This document shows positions 33,701-42,464 of a stretch of DNA of 64,000 nt, in pieces. Position 1 is the first letter of the stretch. Each line of letters opens with the position of its first letter. The notes under the pieces were generated by a model. That model had not been told where the DNA came from, did not search any database, and saw only the letters and a program-made list of their open reading frames with translations. Both the position numbers and the translations under genes were made by a program. The stretch is from CAZXWK01 sp964644675 (lineage in GTDB: Bacteria; Actinomycetota; Coriobacteriia; Anaerosomatales; JAAXUF01). The stretch spans positions 1 to 64,000 of the forward strand of contig CAZXWK010000006.1 of assembly GCA_964644675.1 (NCBI GenBank). The letters are read 5' to 3'.

Positions 33701-35452
33701 TCGGTGGGCGCGGTTCCGGCGGCGCCTGAGTTCGAGCGGCCCTACGTGTTCGATCTGACCAAGGCGGTCAAGGGAACCACGGGCAAGGTGCGATTCACGT
33801 TCTTGTTCCGCACGCTCATCGACTACATCGCCGTCGACACCTCGAAGGACGAGCCCGTCAAGGTGACCGAGGTCCCGCTCGTCTCGGCGAAGCTGTCCTA
33901 CCACGGCGTGGACCGGTACGCCGTGGTCGACGGTTCGCCTTCGTACTCGTACGGCACGCCGGTCGCCGCGGGCACCTTCTTCCCGGGTGCCTACACCCGC
34001 TACGGCGAAGTGGCACCGCTGCTCGACGCGGTCGACGACAAGTTCGTCGTGGCCGGCCAGGGCGATCAGCTCGACCTCTCGTTCACGGCTCCCCAAGCGC
34101 CGGCGTCGGGGCTCGCGCGCCACTACGTCTTCTCGCCCTACGGCTACTACAAGGACGCGAAGACGAGCGTCGCGAAGACCGTCGAGCCGCTGCCGTTCGA
34201 GGCGATGTCGAACTACCCGTACCCCGAGACCGAGCAGTACCCGACCGATGCCGAGCACACGCGTTACCTCGAGGAGTACAACACGCGCGAGGAGAGCGGA
34301 CCCGCCGTCCTGAGCAAGCTCGAGCTTCCGGCCCTCGACGGTACCGCGCTCGCCAGAGCCGCCGGGCCGCTGTCCGATCGGATCGCCCTTGCCGAGAACC
34401 CCGGTCGCGTCACCGGGCGGTGGCACGAGCGCCATGCGACCGACGTCATCTCGCGCGGCACGACTGTGAGCCGCCTCGTCGCGTCGACCGCGCCCGTTCA
34501 CTACTCGGTGAACACCGACTACAGCCTGCTGACCGTCGAGTACCGGCGCGACAGCGTCACGACGCTCGCGCCCGACGCGGGTTGGGCCAGTGCGGGCACG
34601 ACGCCGACACCGGGCGAACCCGGAACGCCGGCAGAGGCGTCCGATCTCGACCAGGTTCTGACGCAGAACGGCACGTACTGGATCACGGATATCGCGGCCG
34701 CCGAAGGGGTCTACAACTGGCAGCTCATGCGCTATTCGCTGCCGACGACGCCGTCGCCCGCGGGTGTGCGCAGCGTCCGCGTCGCGTGGACCGGCCACGG
34801 CGAGCCGACGGCGAACCACCCGACCGCGCTCTACCTGTGGAACTTCAAGACCTCGCGCTTCGACGTCCTGGCGAGCGGCACGTACGGCACCGACACCAGC
34901 GTCAACTCGGTCCGAGACATGTCTGACGGCGGCGCCAGCTGCCTGACGTGTCACGACGGTTCCGCTCCCGCCGGCGTGAAGTTCCCCTCAGCGGGCAAGA
35001 ACATCGCCGGCACCTGGGTGACGGGGGCCAGCGGGGACTGGCACGGTCCGCGCGTGGGACCAGGTGGCGGCGCCAGCACACCGCTCGCGGCACCCTACAC
35101 CTACGGCCAGTCCGCGGCGATCCCGTGCGAGACCTGCCACGATCCTCACGGGTCGGGCAGCCTCTATCACGTGCCGGCCATGGTCAACGGCGTGCCGAAC
35201 GTGTCCGTCACTTCGAGCACGACCGTCGAATCGCTGTGCGCGCCATGCCACACCGGCACCGCATACGACTGGCACTACTGGACGTGCAACTACTGTCACA
35301 ACGATGCCGACGCGCACGAGGGCGAGCCGACGATCCAGTCGGGCACCGACTGTCTGTCCTGTCACGGGCACGGCGTGACCTTCACTCACCCGCACGAACG
35401 TGCCTTCTGCCACGGTTGTTCGCCCGACGGCGCGCAGTGGCGTACGTTCTAG
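27713..35452 (+). CDS. Giant secreted multihaem cytochrome with FN3-like repeats
   Basis: Open frame of 2,579 residues from TTG 27713; the true start is uncertain (TTG 27806 would give a normal-length signal peptide ending ATPAFA). Region 1 (about 87-340) has eight CXXCH motifs in doubled-CXXCH style (at 87, 112, 152, 184, 224, 265, 310, 333). A beta-rich region follows (340-715). A ~400-residue module starting SCPFLFVWNG (715-1117) comes next, then CTVCH (1164), an unusual CX7CH (Cys1195/Cys1203-His) and CTNCH (1246). Four tandem FN3-like repeats of ~97 residues span about 1297-1683. A second copy of the module starts at CPFVYTWDG (1789-2193). The C-terminus has five CXXCH (2410, 2472, 2509, 2525, 2547). 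Total 15 canonical sites plus one atypical. It is probably a surface or extracellular electron conduit. No C-terminal membrane or sorting signal is visible. Confidence 0.9.
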   Translation: MWGIRTGGPLNARNSAIGGPGTLPTVSRLSALFEGRLSRYPVPSSIPAFVALTSAFVTFVLLACALAATPAFAANPHTGLSPSTDQCKSCHAGHGSPSSSSLLTESDQKALCYVCHDGTQSAYNVQQEFGDRADGSSSKASRHPVSPGQLECSGCHTPHRGPLEGNPMSLAAGASDETTGNAVCGSCHGAGSSLPQGDMMTNYVGTAHDTSMSASETGGSSIKCLACHEPHGSDNTALIATTVRSLSGETRTVSVNASTGSTPLCVGCHDTSDGTFGGGAAYMGTPHSSATTSTVASVNFPGTTGDPGDCDNCHSPHGTGKPHMARAAGDDLCYGCHDAAGTTKPAGYSYQGKSAYQGSGHATMNAGDIPQVVSLTASSTDFQAFESTQAPTPSSPGTPMTAEKTQRLVSVDSSYAVTSLATATGQHDYQVYRFKVPADVADTQWLNLSWAGYGEELAGYETSVSVWSKSANGGSGGWSRISNGLMADRTAVTAKLANAPDLIDANGYVWVMGDAKNVRQSTIVGTPSVSFPTSTTAQITWTTEGYASSWVDYGITSSYGSTVGTNTRTVSHSVTVPITAGGKYRFQVRGTARDGDSSSSGELGFSASVVTLVPAPDLSGTQTTFSQTFNWAHNDPAGEPYTYDIRIRTAYYPYDQTLTGLTASTLTTDVFCYGSSYAIYDWQVRGRDKDGYYTPWSAIDQFTVRDLTPNPGGSCPFLFVWNGFGYGFEADINTAGMIGSKNTSGYIKPDPKDRYILTNPPAETLGGYEFRMVEERNEIDYTDELKLYTVDLPEGVELVAEKGERGGTSPAFPGGLHTVQNLRAPVSVYRTDTGEDVTDAIALTDEQRVQLNEDANIGFDYKTLEIDLGDVSGAPQVKIVMNAQSLRPFTPEGLARQRSFGAGTKLEVQRTDGTWELVPTSEATLPNAMEFGRTYAFDITKAMHDTTGKVRFTYLFKTYIDMIGVDTSLDIPVYPVEVPMTSASLGSHGVDSRSNSTDIYKYVYGTQTGEGSLFPGAYTRYGDVTPLLQSTDDKFVVYGQGDELTLRFLKASEPAPGTRRSFVVYVDGYYKSMKSAVEHAVDPMPFAAMSNFPYGADEHYPDDADHVAYQQEYNTRLVEATTSAAPPLVATAESASTLHRSLNVDFVSVDVGIRISASEGGTGCTVCHAVHGGGAKNADGTETTGTLVAPEPQLCTGFGSGGCHDNATRTAAGVNVNERITASGNNLTHHDLTEFAQAQTGARITCTNCHDPHTNNALSPSSNPDAITASLPTSMGPYLDANGATYLLVGAMHDATAPTITSGPTIAGAGSGSTVLTPTVTWTTNEPSTSWIDFGVSSGVYMMSFGNNALVTSHTATATGLEVDTTYYWRARTVDALGNVRTSAEATYSTTMPAGSITSGPTLSGNGWSNYQTPSVTWTTSDQFSTILEWGTSSGSYTSDYSASAMTTAHAAAMSGLTTDTVYYWRVRGVDAIGRSVTSAEATYQASPPAQPVILTGPIISGPTWSTFTSPTVAWTTSGLTTSWLQYGTSSGSYTSSVGTNTLSTTHSVTASSLTSGTVYYMRVFGLDPVNRLVVSNEFTYTPTTPAAPIITAGPTIDGSTYAKSSSPVITWTTGDIASTWVDWGTSPGVYTSNVNVAGNTTGHTVTLSGMTYGTTYYWRARSVDPDGRIVTSGESAYTPVAYPSPSVASVAPNPAYYDSSIQAGAAVSASCTVSTIANSNSLEYRLLLDNVAYGSWQSSTEWTLPTVGVGTHGLKVAVRDAATPSSVTTGTTETYFDVVDTWVGWGSCPFVYTWDGSSYRFEADTLTAARIGGPTATGFQQPNPNDAYVVKTVPAVEDGTINFRLVEERKEVDYLDTYKLFAVDAPASLQVFAEKAVAGVRTFPPLGSALHTVRALRAPVSAVRTDTGEDVLAAISTDDGDRIALNESAETSFTYKTIELDLGDQVATAPQVKVVMNALSEFPVTPEGIERRFTFGAPTKLAVQDADGTWRSVTASVGAVPAAPEFERPYVFDLTKAVKGTTGKVRFTFLFRTLIDYIAVDTSKDEPVKVTEVPLVSAKLSYHGVDRYAVVDGSPSYSYGTPVAAGTFFPGAYTRYGEVAPLLDAVDDKFVVAGQGDQLDLSFTAPQAPASGLARHYVFSPYGYYKDAKTSVAKTVEPLPFEAMSNYPYPETEQYPTDAEHTRYLEEYNTREESGPAVLSKLELPALDGTALARAAGPLSDRIALAENPGRVTGRWHERHATDVISRGTTVSRLVASTAPVHYSVNTDYSLLTVEYRRDSVTTLAPDAGWASAGTTPTPGEPGTPAEASDLDQVLTQNGTYWITDIAAAEGVYNWQLMRYSLPTTPSPAGVRSVRVAWTGHGEPTANHPTALYLWNFKTSRFDVLASGTYGTDTSVNSVRDMSDGGASCLTCHDGSAPAGVKFPSAGKNIAGTWVTGASGDWHGPRVGPGGGASTPLAAPYTYGQSAAIPCETCHDPHGSGSLYHVPAMVNGVPNVSVTSSTTVESLCAPCHTGTAYDWHYWTCNYCHNDADAHEGEPTIQSGTDCLSCHGHGVTFTHPHERAFCHGCSPDGAQWRTF
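31600..32760 (+). repeat. Four tandem FN3-like coding repeats
   Basis: Units begin near 31600, 31890, 32180 and 32475, each ~290 bases. Each opens with a variant of ITSGPTI-G, continues with PxVTWTT, SSGSYTS and TTYYWRAR, and ends near VTSxEATY. They lie inside the multihaem gene, between its middle and C-terminal parts, and probably act as a rigid spacer or adhesion stalk. Confidence 0.8.
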
Positions 35453-35569
35453 CAGCGGGCCCGACCGGCCGGGCAGACCGGTCGCCGGAGGTTATCGGAC
35501 GGCAACACTCGGGCTTCGGGGCTTTGCCCGCCCATTCCGACTAGGGCATACTGACCCGGCGCACTTCGC

Positions 35570-35575
35570 TATACT
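35570..35575 (+). promoter_or_regulatory. Possible -10 of purA
   Basis: TATACT at 35570-35575, 42 bases before the purA ATG. No convincing -35 hexamer is visible at the proper spacing, so this is tentative. Confidence 0.35.
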
Positions 35576-35617
35576 GGAGTGCTCGCACGCACGATCGGAC
35601 GAGGGAAACGGGCTGTC

Positions 35618-36907
<1,290 letters not shown>

Positions 36908-37004
36908 GCGGCGACATTCCATAGCCTCAACACACGGCCGGACGGCCTGGCGGGTACAATCGTAGGGCACCGGACAGTCGGTCCGATGTCAGGGGAGACA
37001 CGAC

Positions 37005-38546
37005 TTGGCGAACGAGATAGTGAATAACGCGGACTCGCGCCGCAACTTCGGGCACGTCCTTCCGGGCGCGCTGTCATGGGCTGTCATCGTCCTGGCCGTG
37101 CTGGGCTCGCTCCTGTTTCCGCGGGTCTGGCTGGCCATCGCCACCATCTTCATGGCCTACGTCGTCTTCAGGCTGGTCGTGACGGCCAGCTTCATGGCGT
37201 GGGGGCAGCACCGCATCCACCAGGCCGAGAAGACCGATTTCACGCTCGGCGAGGATGAGGTCGGGCCGTTCGGGTTCGCGCCCTCTGATCTGCGGCACGT
37301 GGTCATCATCCCGAACTACAAGGAGCCCGCGGAGATCCTTCGCAGAACGCTCGAAGGCCTTGCGGCGCAGCACCGCGCCCCCGAGCGGCTCATCGTGGTT
37401 CTCGGCATGGAAGAGCGCGAGCAGGGGGCGCTCGAGAAGGGCTTGGCGCTCACCGCTGAGTTCGAGGGTCGGTTCCTGCACACGCTCGTGACCGTGCATC
37501 CCGGCAACATCGCCGGCGAGGAGCCCGGCAAGTCGTCGAACGAGACGTGGGCCGCACGCAAGGCGCGGGCCGAGCTGGACGTCATCGGCGTGCCGATCGA
37601 ACTCACGACGATCACGTCCTGCGACGCGGATTCCGTGCTGCACCCCAAGTACTTCTCGGCGGTGGCGGGCTCCTTCGCGGCGGACGAGCTGCGGTTCCGG
37701 ACGTTCTGGCAGGCGCCGATCTTCTTCTACAACAACCTCTGGCAGGTTCCTGCGCCGGTGCGCTTCACCACCTCGTTGCAGCACGCGACCCAGCTGTCTG
37801 AGCTCGCGATGCCGTTCTACAACGCGCTCCCCATCTCGACCTACACCCTCTCGATGCAGACTGCCGAGCAGTGCGGCTGGTGGGACGTCTCGGTGATCCC
37901 CGAGGACTGGCACTCGTGGCTGAACTGCCTCTTCGAGATGGGCGATGACATCCAGACCGTCCCGGTGTTCCTGCCCACGATGGGCGACGCGACGGACGGC
38001 GAGACGCTCATGGACGCCGTGCGCAACCGGTTCGAGCAGCTCAAGCGCCACTCTTGGGGTGCCGAGGACGTGGGGTTCATCTATGGCCAGCTGACTCAGC
38101 GGAAGCACACGTGGCGCCAGGCCACCGTCTTCCGTTTCGCGCAGGTCTTGCACGACCACGTGATGCGGGTCATCGGCTGGGTCTTCCTGATGAGCGTGTA
38201 CGCGCTGAGCGCGTACTACACGCAGCTGCACTGGTACGACTTGGGCTGGCACGCTTCAGTCGCGCAGAACCTCGCGGTACTGCGGTTCATGATGACCATC
38301 GGCGGTAGCGTCATGATCGGTTCGATCGTGGTCGAGCTGTGGCGTTGCCCGCCGCCCGACTCCGTCTCGAAGCTCAAGACGGCGGTCGAGCTCATGCTCA
38401 TGTGGTTCCTGCTGCCGGTCATCGGGTTCTACCTTGGCATGGCGCCCGCGCTCAGCGCGCAGACCCGGCTGCTGCTGGGGATCCCGCTCGGCTACAAGGT
38501 CACCCCGAAGCGCTTCACGGCCCCGGAGCCCCAGAAGGCCGGCTAG
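37005..38546 (+). CDS. Membrane glycosyltransferase, family 2
   Basis: 513 residues. Two N-terminal membrane helices (about 23-62), a GT-A catalytic domain with HVVIIPNYKEPAEILRRTLEG, the DXD-like SCDADSVLHPKYF and VIPEDWHSWLNCLFEMG, then KRHSWGAEDVGF in the acceptor region and three or four C-terminal helices. Processive or polyprenyl-linked GT2 enzymes share this layout. The substrate is unknown; cell-surface glycan synthesis is likely. TTG start at 37005 with GGGGAG eight bases upstream; a TACAAT -10 candidate sits at 36955. The sequence is well conserved but not one I can assign to a named gene. Confidence 0.85.
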   Translation: MANEIVNNADSRRNFGHVLPGALSWAVIVLAVLGSLLFPRVWLAIATIFMAYVVFRLVVTASFMAWGQHRIHQAEKTDFTLGEDEVGPFGFAPSDLRHVVIIPNYKEPAEILRRTLEGLAAQHRAPERLIVVLGMEEREQGALEKGLALTAEFEGRFLHTLVTVHPGNIAGEEPGKSSNETWAARKARAELDVIGVPIELTTITSCDADSVLHPKYFSAVAGSFAADELRFRTFWQAPIFFYNNLWQVPAPVRFTTSLQHATQLSELAMPFYNALPISTYTLSMQTAEQCGWWDVSVIPEDWHSWLNCLFEMGDDIQTVPVFLPTMGDATDGETLMDAVRNRFEQLKRHSWGAEDVGFIYGQLTQRKHTWRQATVFRFAQVLHDHVMRVIGWVFLMSVYALSAYYTQLHWYDLGWHASVAQNLAVLRFMMTIGGSVMIGSIVVELWRCPPPDSVSKLKTAVELMLMWFLLPVIGFYLGMAPALSAQTRLLLGIPLGYKVTPKRFTAPEPQKAG

Positions 38547-38591
38547 CGCGGCCGAGGCAACGTCCCCACTCGAGAGCGGCAGGTGGTACCC

Positions 38592-39884
38592 ATGCGCGTA
38601 CTCGTCATCGGTTCTGGCGGACGCGAGCACGCCATCGTGCATGCGCTGGCCGGGTCGCCCCAGGTCGAGGCCATCTTCGCGGCGCCGGGCAACGGCGGCA
38701 CCTCAGGCGAGCGGGCGGCCGTGAACGTGCAGCTCGACGTGACCGACCACGACGCGGTGGTCGCGTTCGCGCAGGAGAACCGCGTGGACCTGGCGGTGAT
38801 CGGTCCCGAGGCACCGCTGGTGGCCGGGCTTGCCGACGACCTGCGGGCCGCCCAGATCCCCACCGTGGGCCCGGGTTCGCGAGGTGCCGCGCTCGAAGGC
38901 AGCAAGTCGTTCGCGAAGGACCTCATGCTGCGCGCCCACGTTCCCACGGCAGAGGGACGAGCGTTCACCGAAAGAGGAGAGGCGCTGGCCTACCTGGCCA
39001 CGCTGGGCGCGCCGGTCGTCGTGAAGGCTGACGGCCTCGCGGCCGGCAAGGGCGTGACCGTCGCCCCCGACATCGCGACCGCCGCCGCCGCCGTCGAGGA
39101 GTGCTTCGATGGCCGCTTCGGCGATGCGGGCATGACCGTGGTGATCGAGGAGTGCCTCGTCGGACCCGAGGTTTCGCTCCTCGCCTTCGTCGACGGCACC
39201 ACCGTGCTCCCGATGGCTCCCGCGCAGGACCACAAGCGCGTGGGCGACGGCGACACCGGTCCGAACACCGGCGGCATGGGCGTCTACTCGCCCGTCCCCG
39301 GCATCCCCGCCGACGTCTACGGCGACATGGTCAGCATCCTGGAGCGAACGGCCGGCGCATTGGTCGCCGAGGGGATCATGTATCGCGGCATCCTGTACGG
39401 CGGCTTCATCCTGACCGACGAGGGCCCCAAGGTACTCGAGTACAACGCCCGCTTCGGCGACCCCGAGACGCAGGTGCTGCTGCCGCGTCTCGAGACCGAC
39501 CTCGCGCAGGTGCTTCAGGCGGTGGCTCTTGGCGAGCTCGAGTCGCTCGGCGGGCTCTCGTGGTCGCGCGACGTCGCCGTCTCGGTCGTCGTCGCGAGCG
39601 GTGGCTATCCGGGTGACTACGAGACCGGCAAGCCGATCTCGGGGATCGAAGCGGCGGAGGCCGATCCGGGTGTCGTGGTCTACCATGCCGGCACCAAGCG
39701 CCTCGACGACGGTTCGCTCGTCACCGCAGGCGGCCGCGTCCTCAACGTCACCGCGTTCGCCGAGGACTTCGCGAGCGCCATCCAGAAGGCCTACGAGGCG
39801 GTCTCGAAGATCTCGTTCGACGGCGCCTTCTACCGTCACGACATCGCCAATCGCGCGGTCGCCGGACAGCCGGCGTCCGAGTAG
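38592..39884 (+). CDS. purD: Phosphoribosylamine-glycine ligase
   Basis: 430 residues, ATP-grasp GAR synthetase. MRVLVIGSGGREHAIVHAL, IGPEAPLVAGL, VVKADGLAAGKGV, NTGGMGVYSPVPG and RFGDPETQVLLPRL are family motifs in the expected order. Ligates glycine to phosphoribosylamine in purine synthesis. The ATG at 38592 is preferred to the GTG at 38583, since the fold starts at MRVLV. The radical SAM gene follows after 22 bases, so the two may share a transcript. Confidence 0.97.
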   Translation: MRVLVIGSGGREHAIVHALAGSPQVEAIFAAPGNGGTSGERAAVNVQLDVTDHDAVVAFAQENRVDLAVIGPEAPLVAGLADDLRAAQIPTVGPGSRGAALEGSKSFAKDLMLRAHVPTAEGRAFTERGEALAYLATLGAPVVVKADGLAAGKGVTVAPDIATAAAAVEECFDGRFGDAGMTVVIEECLVGPEVSLLAFVDGTTVLPMAPAQDHKRVGDGDTGPNTGGMGVYSPVPGIPADVYGDMVSILERTAGALVAEGIMYRGILYGGFILTDEGPKVLEYNARFGDPETQVLLPRLETDLAQVLQAVALGELESLGGLSWSRDVAVSVVVASGGYPGDYETGKPISGIEAAEADPGVVVYHAGTKRLDDGSLVTAGGRVLNVTAFAEDFASAIQKAYEAVSKISFDGAFYRHDIANRAVAGQPASE

Positions 39885-39906
39885 CCACGCCAAGGAGCCC
39901 CGGCAC

Positions 39907-41274
39907 ATGCTATCCGAGCGTCTTCTGACCGCGGTCATGCGCCGCACGAACGACCGCTATCTCACGCTCGGCCCGTCGGACGCCGACCAGCTGCCCGCCC
40001 CGGTGGCCGACCGGCCGTACCTGCTCTACGTGCACGTGCCGTTCTGCGAGCGGCTCTGCCCCTACTGCTCGTTCAACCGCTTCCCGTACCACGCCGAGCG
40101 CGCTACGGCCTACTTCGCCCAGCTTCGCGAAGAGATGCGCATGGTGGCGGACCTGGGCTACGACTTCCCCGCGATGTACATCGGGGGCGGCACGCCGACG
40201 ATCGACATCGACGAGCTCGTTCAGACCATCGACCTCGCGAAGTCGCTCTTCTCCATCAAGGAGGTCTCCGCCGAGACCAACCCCAACCACCTCTACCCCC
40301 AGTGGATCGACCCGCTCGTCGAGCGCGTCGACCGCTTCAGCGTCGGAGTCCAATCGCTCGACGACGACTTGCTCAAGCAGATGGACCGCTACGACAAGTA
40401 CGGCTCGGCCGAGCAGATCCTGGAGCGGCTCCAGTCGATCGAGGGCCGGTTCCACTCGCTCAACGTCGACATGATCTTCAACTTCCCGAGCCAGACTCCC
40501 GAGAAGCTCGCGCGCGACATCGAGCTGCTCAAGGCGACGCGTGCCAACCAGACGACCTTCTACCCGCTCATGGCGTCGCCGGCGGTGCGGGAGTCGCTCA
40601 AGCGGACCGTCGGGCCGGTGGACTACGCTCGTGAGGCCCGCTACTACAAGCAGATCGCCGAGGGGCTCTCGGACACCTTCGCCCCGGCGAGCGCGTGGAC
40701 GTTCTCGCGCACCGGTGGCGGCATGATCGACGAGTACATCGTGGACTACGAGGACTACGTGGGCATCGGGAGCGGCGCCTTCTCCTTCCTCGAGGGCGCG
40801 CTGTACGTGAACACCTTCTCGCTGAAGAGCTATGCCGAGCGGATCGGTGCGCGCAAGACGCCCGCGACGCAGATGCGTCGCTTCGACCGCAAGGACCGCA
40901 TGCGCTACCGCTTCCTCATGTCGCTCTTCGGCATGCGGCTCGACAAGCGGCAGTTCGCCGAGGACTTCGGCGTGAGCATCGACTTGGGGCTCGCCGTCGA
41001 GATGGCGTTCATGCGCTCGGCGGGTGCCTTCACGATCGACAACGCGGACGAGTTGGTTCTCTCGGCGACGGGGCGCTACCTGCTCGTCGCGATGATGCGG
41101 GAGTTCTTCGTCGGCGTGAACAACCTCCGCGATCAGGCACGAAGCGCGCTGACGACCCCCGAGAAGGAGCTGCTCTTCGGCGACGGAGAGAGCCCGTGCG
41201 CTCCCTCGGCCGACGAGGCGGTCGCCGCGGCCGTCGCCGACACGGAGAGCGCCGAGCACTCGGTCCTTCCCTAG
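39907..41274 (+). CDS. HemN/HemW-like radical SAM protein
   Basis: 455 residues, ATG with AAGGAG upstream. VPFCERLCPYCSFNRFPY gives the CX3CX2C [4Fe-4S]/SAM site of the HemN/HemW/HutW family. YIGGGTPTIDIDEL and FSVGVQSLDDDLLKQMDRYD are also family motifs. The C-terminal domain (about 330-430) resembles the HemN C-terminal region. Family members act as coproporphyrinogen dehydrogenases, haem chaperones or anaerobic haem-degrading enzymes; sequence alone does not decide. The haem demand of the large cytochrome makes a haem role attractive. It lies between purD and purE, 22 bases after purD. The low-complexity Ala/Glu tail is probably disordered. Confidence 0.85.
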   Translation: MLSERLLTAVMRRTNDRYLTLGPSDADQLPAPVADRPYLLYVHVPFCERLCPYCSFNRFPYHAERATAYFAQLREEMRMVADLGYDFPAMYIGGGTPTIDIDELVQTIDLAKSLFSIKEVSAETNPNHLYPQWIDPLVERVDRFSVGVQSLDDDLLKQMDRYDKYGSAEQILERLQSIEGRFHSLNVDMIFNFPSQTPEKLARDIELLKATRANQTTFYPLMASPAVRESLKRTVGPVDYAREARYYKQIAEGLSDTFAPASAWTFSRTGGGMIDEYIVDYEDYVGIGSGAFSFLEGALYVNTFSLKSYAERIGARKTPATQMRRFDRKDRMRYRFLMSLFGMRLDKRQFAEDFGVSIDLGLAVEMAFMRSAGAFTIDNADELVLSATGRYLLVAMMREFFVGVNNLRDQARSALTTPEKELLFGDGESPCAPSADEAVAAAVADTESAEHSVLP

Positions 41275-41370
41275 CAGACGCCGCGCTCCGGCCCGTTTCT
41301 GGTACGCTTCCCGCCGAGGGATGCGCCCCCGGGTTCAGGGGGCGTGACGGAGACGCGCTGGGAGGGTCTG

Positions 41371-41832
41371 ATGGCCGAAGAGCCGCTGGTCGGAATCATC
41401 ATGGGCTCGCAGTCCGACATGGGCGTGATGGAGCTGTGCGCCGAGCAGCTCGAGGAGCTGGGCGTGCCCTTCGAACTGGTGGTCGCGAGTGCTCATCGCA
41501 ACCCGGACCGGGTCCACGAGTGGGCCTCGACGGCGGCGGACCGCGGCATGAAGGTCGTCGTTGCCGCGGCGGGCAAGGCGGCGCACCTGGGCGGCGTCGT
41601 CGCCGCGTTCACCCCTCTGCCGGTCATCACCGTCCCGATGAAAACGAGTGACCTTGGGGGCCTCGATTCGCTGCTCTCGATGGTGCAGATGCCGACCGGA
41701 GTGCCGGTTGCGTGCGTCGCGATCAACGGCGCCAAGAACGCCGCCATTCTCGCCACTCAGATACTGGGCACCTCGATGCCTGAGTATCGCGAACGGATCG
41801 TCGACTTGAAGAGGCGCATGGCCGAGGCGTGA
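41371..41832 (+). CDS. purE: N5-carboxyaminoimidazole ribonucleotide mutase
   Basis: 153 residues, the size of PurE. VGIIMGSQSDMGVMELCAEQ, ELVVASAHRNPDRVHEW and LLSMVQMPTGVPVACVAING are the conserved segments. It converts N5-CAIR to CAIR in purine synthesis; a SAHR motif rather than a class II pattern suggests the bacterial mutase type. ATG at 41371 with GGAGGG seven bases upstream. No purK is adjacent. Confidence 0.95.
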   Translation: MAEEPLVGIIMGSQSDMGVMELCAEQLEELGVPFELVVASAHRNPDRVHEWASTAADRGMKVVVAAAGKAAHLGGVVAAFTPLPVITVPMKTSDLGGLDSLLSMVQMPTGVPVACVAINGAKNAAILATQILGTSMPEYRERIVDLKRRMAEA

Positions 41833-41931
41833 CGCGGTGGCTTTCGGGTAACCGGACGCTCACGCTGTCACCCCGCGATGCCGATACAACGTATACCTGA
41901 ACGGACGCGGACTCAGGGGGGTGAGTCGGCA

Positions 41932-42348
41932 GTGGGGGAACGCACAGGGGGAGACCGAGGCTTCACGGTCATCGAAGTCCTGATCGTGGTGCTCATAATC
42001 GGAATCCTCGTCGCCATCGCGATGCCCGTGTTCTTCGCGACGCGCGCGCGCGCCGAGCAGAAGACCTGTTTCGCCAACCAGCGCACCGTGGAAGGCGCCG
42101 TTCCCACGTGGCAGGCCCAGGATCCCGACGTCCATGACACCAGTTCGATCGTCGGCGTGGTGGACAGCAACCACCCGCTGATCGCGGACGGGATCATCGC
42201 TTCGCCGCCTCGCTGTCCGTCCGCGCCCGCTCCGGCCGATTCGCAGTTCCCCACGATCGCCGAGGGAGCCTACTCCTTCAATGCGGCAGGCGATCTCGAG
42301 CCCTGCGAGCAGGGGCTTCTCGGCGAACATGGGCGCTACTCCGACTAG
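41932..42348 (+). CDS. Orphan type IV pilin-like protein
   Basis: 138 residues. Short charged leader, then the prepilin peptidase site DRG/FTVIEVLIVVLIIGILVAI with Glu at +5 and the hydrophobic assembly helix. The globular part has two Cys pairs (CFANQRT, PPRCPS, and PCEQGLL near the end) that could form disulfides. Start GTG 41932 follows GGGGGGTGAG. No pilus motor, prepilin peptidase or other pilin gene is adjacent, so it must use machinery encoded elsewhere. It may be a minor pilin or a conduit component. Confidence 0.85.
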   Translation: MGERTGGDRGFTVIEVLIVVLIIGILVAIAMPVFFATRARAEQKTCFANQRTVEGAVPTWQAQDPDVHDTSSIVGVVDSNHPLIADGIIASPPRCPSAPAPADSQFPTIAEGAYSFNAAGDLEPCEQGLLGEHGRYSD

Positions 42349-42464
42349 ACGTCGGACCCGCTCGAGCGCGCTCCGATCCGCTCGGGTTCTCAGCGCGCGA
42401 CACGTCGGCGATACTGTTCCCACTGCGCCGCCAGCACGGCGCCATTCATCCTGCGGGAGGCGGT

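Noticed and set aside
31487..34954. 1,155-residue antisense ORF inside the multihaem gene
   Set aside because: High GC and codon bias keep the antisense frame open. The translation is low-complexity Arg/Val/Asp-rich with no domain, while the sense frame has haem and FN3 motifs.
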